In this document: piece after piece, positions 1 through 5,169 of the stretch
Numbering within the stretch: position 1 is the stretch's first letter
How the letters are laid out: each line of letters begins with the position of its first letter
Origin: Caldithrix sp. RBG_13_44_9
GTDB taxonomy: Bacteria; Calditrichota; Calditrichia; RBG-13-44-9
Direction: 5' to 3'
DNA length: 5,404 nt
NCBI GenBank assembly: GCA_001771055.1
Contig: MESS01000133.1
Coordinates: 20,502 to 25,905 of the forward strand
The notes under the pieces: model-generated
Seen by the model: the letters and a program-made list of their open reading frames with translations, nothing else
Told to the model about the DNA's origin: nothing
Database searches by the model: none
Translations under genes and position numbers: made by a program

Positions 1-350
1 AGCAGTGGACTATTCCAAAAGGTATAATTGATCCGGGAATGACAGCTATGCAAACCGCCATCCAGGAAGCTTACGAGGAAGCAGGTATTACCGGAATTCT
101 TTATGATAACCCGATGCTGGAATTTTCTTATCGCAAATGGCAGGGAAGCTGTCAGGTGAAAACGTATTTCTTTCGAGTGGAGCAGGAGTTGGAAAACTGG
201 CCGGAGAAATCCATCCGGCAGCGCCGCTGGGTCAGTCTGCCGGAGGCTAAAAGGCTGATAAAATTCCCGGAAGTATGCGGATTCCTGGAACAAATAGCTG
301 CTTTGAATCCTGCTATTGATCTTATTACCTCCCAGCAACCGAAGAAATGA
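1..350 (+). CDS. Nudix hydrolase, 5'-truncated by the window edge
   Basis: The reading frame is open from base 3 and ends at TGA 348-350, giving about 115 visible residues. It begins inside a typical lead-in, QWTIPKG, followed by the Nudix box. The box reads G-IIDPG-M, seven residues, then QEAYEEAGI. The catalytic E-x-x-E-E core is intact. The usual Glu six residues after the first Gly is Met, and the Arg of REUXEE is Gln. Downstream, a W-Q-G segment with KTYFFRVE and then RQRRWVSLPEAKRLI match the strands and the final specificity helix of small Nudix enzymes. The WxIPKGxxxPG start is the pattern of the diphosphoinositol-polyphosphate phosphohydrolase-like group, whose members hydrolyse inositol pyrophosphates, dinucleoside polyphosphates and sometimes polyP. 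The position upstream of ppk1 fits a phosphate-chain substrate, but this is inferred. The ATG at 39 lies inside the Nudix box, so the true start is upstream of the window; roughly 20-30 residues are probably missing. Confidence 0.9.
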   Translation, partial: QWTIPKGIIDPGMTAMQTAIQEAYEEAGITGILYDNPMLEFSYRKWQGSCQVKTYFFRVEQELENWPEKSIRQRRWVSLPEAKRLIKFPEVCGFLEQIAALNPAIDLITSQQPKK

Positions 351-360
351 CAGCCTGAAT

Positions 361-390
361 TTTTACATAACTTTTAACTTATTTACTTAT
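361..390 (+). promoter_or_regulatory. AT-rich direct repeats at 11-base spacing (possible operator)
   Basis: Just after the Nudix stop, TTTTACA at 361 is followed 11 bases later by TTTTAAC at 372 and by a weaker TTACTTA at 383. Direct repeats at 11-base spacing are the geometry of PhoB/PhoP-type sites, and a phosphate-starvation site would make sense ahead of ppk1. However, the region is very AT-rich, the repeats are degenerate, and the site is about 240 bases from the ppk1 start. It is a candidate only. Confidence 0.15.
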
Positions 391-441
391 ATTTCTCAGG
401 CTTATTGACCAGAAACCATCAAATTTCCAGGTGAGATACTC

Positions 442-570
442 ATGAATATTCCTAGTATCTATTTGATATTACTGCAGTTAGTTCTCGGGGATATCATATG
501 TGAGACATGGGATCGCTGGCTAAACCAGGGCAGATCTCTCTTTTTATTTAATTTTTCGGACTTTTTTTAA
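442..570 (+). CDS. Possible small ORF, 42 aa, in the Nudix-ppk1 gap
   Basis: An ATG at 442 opens 42 codons ending at TAA 568-570. AGGTGA at 429-434 sits 7 bases upstream, a better ribosome site than either ppk1 or the CHAD gene has. The start of the peptide is hydrophobic (MNIPSIYLILLQLVLG), like a short membrane segment or leader. The tail is Phe-rich because it reads through a T-rich tract. I recognise no family. A 7-bp inverted repeat (434-440 with 454-460) overlaps the start codon, which could mask it in the RNA. Against a real gene are the short length and the low-complexity 3' third. If translated, it could be a small membrane peptide or a leader upstream of ppk1. If not, this stretch is simply the ppk1 5' region. 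Confidence 0.25.
   Translation: MNIPSIYLILLQLVLGDIICETWDRWLNQGRSLFLFNFSDFF
502..556 (+). terminator. Imperfect hairpin followed by a T-rich tract
   Basis: Three short paired blocks nest here: GAGA 502-505 with TCTC 537-540, GATC 511-514 with GATC 533-536, and CTGG 516-519 with CCAG 525-528 around a 5-base loop. They are separated by a 5-base bulge and an asymmetric internal loop. A T-rich tract follows at 541-556, and another T run lies at 562-568. The arrangement resembles a weak intrinsic terminator that would separate Nudix transcription from ppk1. The stem is too broken for a firm call, and it lies inside the possible small ORF. Confidence 0.2.
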
Positions 571-631
571 TAAATTTAGACCGTGTTCTTGAAAAATTAA
601 CTGTGGCTGTGAACTGAATGACTGAATATGT

Positions 632-2701
632 ATGAAAAAAATATCCAAGTATTACATTAACCGGGAAAGCAGCTGGCTCGCTTTCAACGACCGGGTCCTG
701 CAGGAAGCTGAAGACAAAAATGTGCCGCTGATCGAACGGCTTAAGTTCCTGGGAATATATTCTTCAAATTTAGATGAATTCTTCAATGTGAGGGTGGGAA
801 CCATCCGGAGAATGATCAATGTGGGAATCAAGGCCAAGACTGAAATTGGCGGTAAACCAAAAGAAGTTTTAAACGAAATTCAGCAAATTGTGCTCAGGCA
901 GCGGGATAAATTTGATAAGATATTCAGTGAACTCGTACAGGAGCTGGAAAAAGAAAATATATTTATCATCAATGAAAAACAGCTGAGCGCCGAACAGGAA
1001 AAATTTGTCAAGAGTTATTTCGAACAGGAAGTACATCCGCGGCTGGTCCCGGTGATGCTGAATTCTCACCCCAGTTTTCCCTATTTGAAAAATGCCGTGA
1101 TCTATCTGGCGATCCATTTGTCATATAAAGACAATCACTCCAAACCGGCCTATGCTCTCATCGAAGTCCCGGCCAATATCCTGCCGCGGTTTATTGTGTT
1201 ACCCAAAATCGATGATCGTAAATTCATCATCATGCTGGATGATGTGATCCGCTATGGCTTGAAAGATATCTTCTCCATTTTTGAATTTGATAGTCACCAG
1301 GCTTATACCATCAAACTAACCCGCGATGCCGAACTGGAAATCGATGATGACGTCACCAGAAGTTTCTTCGAAAAAATATCCGACTCGGTGAAGCAGAGAC
1401 AAATGGGACAGCCCGTGCGGTTCGTGTACGACCGGGAAATGCCGTCCGATCTGTTTAATTTTATTCTCAAGCGCAATCATCTGCAGGACTTCCAAAACCT
1501 CATTCCCGGAGGGAGATATCACAACGCCCGGGATTTTATGAATTTCCCCAAGATCGGTTCTGCTTCACTGATGAACAAACCCCGCTCACCGCTCTACCAT
1601 AAAGATCTGGTTAAATCAAAAAGCCTCTTTAGCGCTATCAAGGAAAAAGATATTCTGCTGCATTATCCCTATCAATCATTCCATCATATCATTGATCTTT
1701 TGCGCGAAGCAGCCATCGATCCCAAAGTGACCTCCATAAAAATGACGCTGTACCGTCTGGCAAAGGATTCCAATATCATTAATGCGCTGCGGAATGCCTG
1801 CCGGAATGGAAAGGAAGTGACCGCAGTGATCGAACTGCAGGCCAGATTTGATGAAGAAGCCAATATCCGCTGGACCCAAAAGCTGGAAGAAGAAAATGCC
1901 CGGATCATTGACGGGGTACCAGGATTGAAGGTTCATTCGAAACTATGTCTGATCACCCGCATTGAAGAGGGGGAAAAATTGAATTATGCGGTGGTGGGCA
2001 CCGGAAATTTTAATGAATCCACCGCCAGAATTTACAGTGATCATGCCCTGTTGACCGCCGATCCCCGGATTACTCAGGAAGTGAGTAAAGTCTTTAAATT
2101 TCTGGAAAATAATTATAAAACCTTTAATTATAAACACCTGCTGGTATCGCCCTTTTTTATGCGTAAAAGATTTCTGAAACTGATCGAGTCGGAAATTGAA
2201 AATGCCACTGCCGGCAAAGAAGCCTACATCTACGCCAAGATGAACAGTCTGGTGGATCAGGATATTATTAAAAAGTTATACAAAGCCAGCCAGGCCGGAG
2301 TCAAAATTAAATTGGTGGTGCGGGGGATCTGTTCGCTGATCCCCGGGATCAAAGGAACCAGTGACAATATCGAAGCGGTCAGTATTCTTGATAAATATCT
2401 GGAACACTCCCGGATTTTCATTTTCAGCCACGGCGGAGATGAGAGATATTATATTTCCTCGGCAGATTGGATGATCCGAAATCTGGACAACCGGGTGGAG
2501 GTAGCCGTTCCTATCTTTGATAAAAATATCCAGAAAGAACTGAAGGACTTTTTCCTGATCCAGCTAAAAGACAATTCCAAAACCAGAATATTTGATGAGA
2601 AACAGGATAACCGGTATCGAAAAAACGAATCAGATCCGTCCTTCAGGGCACAAGATGATATCTTCCGATACCTAAAGGGAGAAATACCGAGTATTAGCTG
2701 A
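632..2701 (+). CDS. ppk1: Polyphosphate kinase 1
   Basis: PPK1 reversibly transfers the ATP gamma-phosphate onto a growing polyP chain through a phosphohistidine intermediate. The 689-residue product has the family's full length and runs in near-perfect register with the E. coli enzyme. Expected domains are N (about 1-106), H (107-321), C1 (322-502) and C2 (503-689). Visible motifs include IYSSNLDEFFNVRV (42-55), HPSFPYLKNA (146-155), LYR with the metal-binding Arg375, LQARFDE with Arg405, the autophosphorylated His435 in GLKVHSKL, Tyr468 in ARIYSD, CSLIPGIKG (567-575), the second catalytic His592 in YLEH, and SSADWMIRN (609-617). One difference stands out: position 454, a His in E. coli (YAHIGTGN), is Val here (YAVVGTGN). 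The ATG at 632 is chosen because the protein then starts at the usual N-terminal helix. No clear Shine-Dalgarno site precedes it. The CHAD gene follows after 107 bases. Confidence 0.98.
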   Translation: MKKISKYYINRESSWLAFNDRVLQEAEDKNVPLIERLKFLGIYSSNLDEFFNVRVGTIRRMINVGIKAKTEIGGKPKEVLNEIQQIVLRQRDKFDKIFSELVQELEKENIFIINEKQLSAEQEKFVKSYFEQEVHPRLVPVMLNSHPSFPYLKNAVIYLAIHLSYKDNHSKPAYALIEVPANILPRFIVLPKIDDRKFIIMLDDVIRYGLKDIFSIFEFDSHQAYTIKLTRDAELEIDDDVTRSFFEKISDSVKQRQMGQPVRFVYDREMPSDLFNFILKRNHLQDFQNLIPGGRYHNARDFMNFPKIGSASLMNKPRSPLYHKDLVKSKSLFSAIKEKDILLHYPYQSFHHIIDLLREAAIDPKVTSIKMTLYRLAKDSNIINALRNACRNGKEVTAVIELQARFDEEANIRWTQKLEEENARIIDGVPGLKVHSKLCLITRIEEGEKLNYAVVGTGNFNESTARIYSDHALLTADPRITQEVSKVFKFLENNYKTFNYKHLLVSPFFMRKRFLKLIESEIENATAGKEAYIYAKMNSLVDQDIIKKLYKASQAGVKIKLVVRGICSLIPGIKGTSDNIEAVSILDKYLEHSRIFIFSHGGDERYYISSADWMIRNLDNRVEVAVPIFDKNIQKELKDFFLIQLKDNSKTRIFDEKQDNRYRKNESDPSFRAQDDIFRYLKGEIPSIS

Positions 2702-2732
2702 GAGTAAGAATAATCTTTCTGGATCTCAGCTA
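2695..2732 (+). promoter_or_regulatory. Stem-loop straddling the ppk1 stop codon
   Basis: TAGCTGAGA at 2695-2703 is the exact reverse complement of TCTCAGCTA at 2724-2732, giving a 9-bp perfect stem. Inside it, AGAA 2707-2710 can pair with TTCT 2717-2720 across a symmetric 3x3 internal loop. The ppk1 stop codon (2699-2701) is in the left arm. The nearest T run (2746-2750) begins 13 bases after the stem, too far for a standard intrinsic terminator. An mRNA 3'-end stabiliser or a partial attenuator between ppk1 and the CHAD gene is more likely. Confidence 0.4.
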
Positions 2733-2740
2733 GAATAAAA

Positions 2741-2774
2741 TTGACTTTTTAAAAATTACCCGAACAGTAAGAAT
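2741..2774 (+). promoter_or_regulatory. Weak candidate promoter ahead of the CHAD gene
   Basis: TTGACT at 2741-2746 matches five of six bases of a sigma-70 -35 box. It runs into the 10-bp palindrome TTTTTAAAAA (2746-2755). No good -10 box lies at the ideal distance: 17 bases on is ACAGTA, and TAAGAAT at 2768-2774 is 21 bases on. The 107-base gap could hold a promoter, but this one is poor, and read-through from ppk1 is equally possible. Confidence 0.15.
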
Positions 2775-2808
2775 TTTATCGCATTAATACCGACTGTCAT
2801 GGCTGCCA

Positions 2809-4323
2809 ATGTATTACCTACTGAATCGTCAAAATTTCATTCAGCCAATTCTCCAAAAATTGGCTGAAAGCTATCAAATTGTCAAAAGACCTCTCCTGGA
2901 AAGAAACATTACTTATTTCGATACTTTTGACTGGCGGCTCTACAAAAATGGATTAATCTGTCATCAACAAGAAAATGTCTTTTGCTTATCCTCTCTCAAA
3001 AATCAGAAGGTAATCTCTGCTCTTAAAATTTCAGATGGCAAATCATTCCGTTTTTGGTGGGATTTCCCCGGCGGGGTAATTCAAGAACGCCTGGCTGCTG
3101 TTATGGATATCCGGGCTCTCCTGCCTTTGCTTACCCTACGGCTTCGGATCAAACCTCATGATGTTCTGAATGAAGATGGAAAAACTGTCGCCAGAATTAT
3201 ACTGCCTGCCCCCTCCCTCAAAGGAGGCGGCCGTCCAAAACCGCGACTGAAGGTTGAAGCCATTCGGGGTTATCCAGCAGATTACCGGAGAATCAATCAA
3301 TTGATAAAAGAGTTGGGAATGGCGGCCGAAGAACAACCTTACCTGCTCCATCTGTTCGCCAAGGCCCGCCTGACTCCCGGAGGATATTCCACCAAAATCA
3401 ATATTCAGTTGGATCCGGCAACTCAAGCCCGTGAAGTAGTCCGCAAAATTTTGTTACAATTTTTGTCGCTTATCAAACTCAACCAACCGGGAATCCTGGA
3501 AGACCTGGACAGTGAATTTCTGCACGATTTCCGGGTAGCGATCCGGCGCACCCGCTCGATCACGGGGCAGGCAAAATATGTTTTTCCCTCAGGCCGGATC
3601 ACCCAATTCCGCCGGAGGCTGGGGACATTACAAAAATCTACCAATCACCTCCGCGACCTGGATGTCTACCTGCTGCGAAAGGGACGGTACCGCTCCATTC
3701 TGCCGGAAAAATTACAATCGGGTGTTGATATTTTCTTTAAATCAATTCAAGAAGAACGGTCCCGGGAACAGCAAAAAATTAAGTCCCTGCTCAGCAGTCC
3801 CCAATATTTGAAACTGATAACTGACTGGGAAAACTATCTGCAAAATAAAAATATTCCCTCCAGCCGGAATTCTCATATCGAAGTTTTACCCTTTTCCCAA
3901 AAAATTATCGGTCAGCGCCTGCAAAAAGTAATGCAGAAAGGGAATCAACTGATTGGGACAAAACCAGAGAAAAAGAAATTGCATGAATTACGAATTGAAT
4001 GCAAAAAATTGAGATATTTGCTGGAATTTTTTTCTTTTTTGTATGCCGAAAATAAAATCTCGTTGATGGTAGATCATTTAAAAACATTACAAGACCTGCT
4101 GGGTGATATCAATGACTTATCAATCCAGATCAGTGATCTAGAGCAGAAATTCGAGAGCTATCGCCAATCACCGGAGCCGGATGCAGTAGTGCTGGCCGGG
4201 ATGGGGGGGCTGCTCACTTATTTCCCTCAAAGACAACAGGAGTTAATAAAGCATTTTCAGGAAACTTTCCGGAAATTCAGCAGTCCGGATATTCTGGCGA
4301 TCAGTCGTGAATTATTTGGTTAA
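2809..4323 (+). CDS. Degenerate CYTH domain fused to a polyP-binding CHAD domain
   Basis: The 504-residue protein has two parts. Residues 1 to about 190 resemble the CYTH triphosphate-tunnel fold: TYFDTFDWRLYKNGL (35-49), a WDFPGG segment (84-89), RALLPLLTLRLR (102-113), VLNEDGKTVARI (119-130) and LKVEAIRGYPADY (147-159). The metal-binding ExExK signature expected near the N-terminus is absent; the protein begins MYYLLNRQNF. CYTH catalysis is therefore doubtful, though polyanion binding may remain. Residues from about 200 to 500 form a helical CHAD domain with LHDFRVAIRRTRS (238-250), LRDLDVYL (281-288), LHELRIECKKLRY (391-403) and LGDINDL (431-437). The conserved histidines are 239 and 392, each in a basic patch. 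CHAD domains bind polyP and locate to polyP granules, which fits this gene's place between ppk1 and the PPK2-type gene. The in-frame sequence upstream reaches only a stop at 2785 and offers only CTG codons, so ATG 2809 is kept despite having no ribosome site. The parA gene follows after 15 bases, so the two are probably co-transcribed. Confidence 0.92.
   Translation: MYYLLNRQNFIQPILQKLAESYQIVKRPLLERNITYFDTFDWRLYKNGLICHQQENVFCLSSLKNQKVISALKISDGKSFRFWWDFPGGVIQERLAAVMDIRALLPLLTLRLRIKPHDVLNEDGKTVARIILPAPSLKGGGRPKPRLKVEAIRGYPADYRRINQLIKELGMAAEEQPYLLHLFAKARLTPGGYSTKINIQLDPATQAREVVRKILLQFLSLIKLNQPGILEDLDSEFLHDFRVAIRRTRSITGQAKYVFPSGRITQFRRRLGTLQKSTNHLRDLDVYLLRKGRYRSILPEKLQSGVDIFFKSIQEERSREQQKIKSLLSSPQYLKLITDWENYLQNKNIPSSRNSHIEVLPFSQKIIGQRLQKVMQKGNQLIGTKPEKKKLHELRIECKKLRYLLEFFSFLYAENKISLMVDHLKTLQDLLGDINDLSIQISDLEQKFESYRQSPEPDAVVLAGMGGLLTYFPQRQQELIKHFQETFRKFSSPDILAISRELFG
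2840..2868 (+). repeat. 11-bp perfect inverted repeat within the start of the CHAD gene
   Basis: TTCAGCCAATT at 2840-2850 is exactly complementary to AATTGGCTGAA at 2858-2868, with the 7-base loop CTCCAAA. As RNA this forms a compact hairpin about 30 bases after the start codon, covering codons 11-20 of a gene that lacks a ribosome site. It encodes an ordinary helical segment (IQPILQKLAE), so protein sequence alone does not require the symmetry. It could slow or gate translation, be a protein-binding dyad, or be chance. Confidence 0.6.
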
Positions 4324-4334
4324 ATCTAGTTAGC

Positions 4335-4347
4335 GGAGGTGGCACTG
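4335..4347 (+). promoter_or_regulatory. Strong Shine-Dalgarno site that complicates the parA start
   Basis: GGAGGTGG at 4335-4342 is the best ribosome site in the window. It overlaps the GTG at 4339 that gives a protein starting MALPIIAFYN. The site is correctly spaced (5 bases) not for that GTG but for the in-frame CTG at 4345, which would give a protein starting at the third residue (MPIIAFYN). There is no in-frame ATG near here. Confidence 0.5.
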
Positions 4348-5085
4348 CCGATCATCGCATTTTATAACATCAAGGGCGGAGTGGGAAAAACTGCTGCTGT
4401 TGTTAACCTGGCTTTCCTGGCTTCCCGGGAGGGAAATCTGGTTTTATTATGCGATCTCGATCCGCAGGGAGCCGCCTCTTTTTATCTACGGATCAGGCCC
4501 ACTAAAAAGTATCGTGCCAGACATTTAATTACCAGTAAAGGGAAAGTGGCAAAGAATATCAAAGGCACCGATTTTGAACATCTGGATGTGCTGCCGGCGG
4601 TCCTTTCCTATCGCAACCTGGATATTCTGCTGGGGGGGATTAAGCATTCTAAAAATCAGCTACAGGAAGTTCTCCATCATCTGCAAAACGAATATCGTTA
4701 CATTTTTTTAGACTGTCCACCCAACATCACTCTGGTTTCGGAGAATGTTTTTGTGGCGGCTAATCTCCTGCTGGTACCGGTGATCCCCACCACCCTCTCC
4801 ATGCTCAGCTATCAGAAACTGAGCAATTTTTTTGAAAAGCACGATTATGAAACAGCTAAATTGATTGGCTTTTTTTCAATGGTAGAAACCCGCAAGAAAT
4901 TGCATCGGCAGATTATCAGCCAAAGCAGCGACAGTCACCTTCGGTTTTTGCAGAACCAGATCCCCTACTCAGCAGAAGTGGAAAGAATGGGTCTATCCCG
5001 CAGACCAGTGGTGGAATATCGTCCTCATGCCATGGCCAGCCTGGCATATGAAAGATTATGGCAGGAAGTGAAAGCGATTTTGTAA
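4339..5085 (+). CDS. ParA/MinD-type ATPase, orphan (no parB nearby)
   Basis: This 248-residue P-loop ATPase has no N-terminal DNA-binding helix-turn-helix; the Walker box starts almost at once, as in small Soj-like ParAs. The deviant Walker A is KGGVGKT (12-18) with the signature Lys12. The A' motif is CDLDPQG (38-44) and Walker B is YIFLDCPP (121-128, Asp125). The C-terminal region keeps the basic pattern GLSRRPVVEYRP (218-229). Family members form ATP-dependent dimers on nucleoid DNA and segregate chromosomes or plasmids, or position cargos such as carboxysomes and chemoreceptor arrays. There is no parB-like gene or parS site in the window. The gene sits 15 bases after the polyP-binding CHAD gene and upstream of a PPK2-type gene, so polyP granules are the natural cargo candidate; that part is inference. 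The start is GTG 4339 or CTG 4345. The ATPase assignment is firm. Confidence 0.93.
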   Translation: MALPIIAFYNIKGGVGKTAAVVNLAFLASREGNLVLLCDLDPQGAASFYLRIRPTKKYRARHLITSKGKVAKNIKGTDFEHLDVLPAVLSYRNLDILLGGIKHSKNQLQEVLHHLQNEYRYIFLDCPPNITLVSENVFVAANLLLVPVIPTTLSMLSYQKLSNFFEKHDYETAKLIGFFSMVETRKKLHRQIISQSSDSHLRFLQNQIPYSAEVERMGLSRRPVVEYRPHAMASLAYERLWQEVKAIL

Positions 5086-5128
5086 AGCAAGATTCTGCTC
5101 AACAAAATTGATTGATGATTTTATTTTG

Positions 5129-5138
5129 AACAGCTGTT
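5129..5138. promoter_or_regulatory. Perfect 10-bp palindrome in the parA-PPK2 gap
   Basis: AACAGCTGTT is fully self-complementary and lies in the AT-rich 84-base gap, 31 bases before the PPK2-type start. TTAAAT at 5145-5150 could serve as a poor -10 box just downstream, which would place the palindrome where an operator could act. A 10-bp palindrome can easily occur by chance, and no convincing -35 box is visible. Confidence 0.15.
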
Positions 5139-5169
5139 AATCCTTTAAATATCAACCGGTGAAGAGAGC

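Noticed and set aside
352..402. AGCCTGA and TCAGGCT as a terminator after the Nudix gene
   Set aside because: The arms are only 7 bp, with a 37-base AT-rich loop and no T run after the second arm.
1676..1936. Open frames on the minus strand within ppk1, and similar ones within the CHAD gene
   Set aside because: They lie entirely within well-supported plus-strand genes, have no recognisable domains or ribosome sites, and are what overlapping frames commonly give.
2323..2344. GGGGATC and GATCCCC inverted repeat (7 bp, 8-base loop) in ppk1
   Set aside because: It encodes the highly conserved VRGICSLIPG segment and sits in the middle of the gene with no T run, so coding constraint or chance explains it.
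3207..3226. CCTCC/GGAGG pairing and an internal ribosome-site-like GGAGG in the CHAD gene
   Set aside because: The CHAD reading frame is continuous across it with family-typical sequence, and no start codon in another plausible frame follows.
3578..3811. A 77-codon plus-strand frame inside the CHAD gene
   Set aside because: It is out of frame with the conserved CHAD motifs around it and has no family resemblance.
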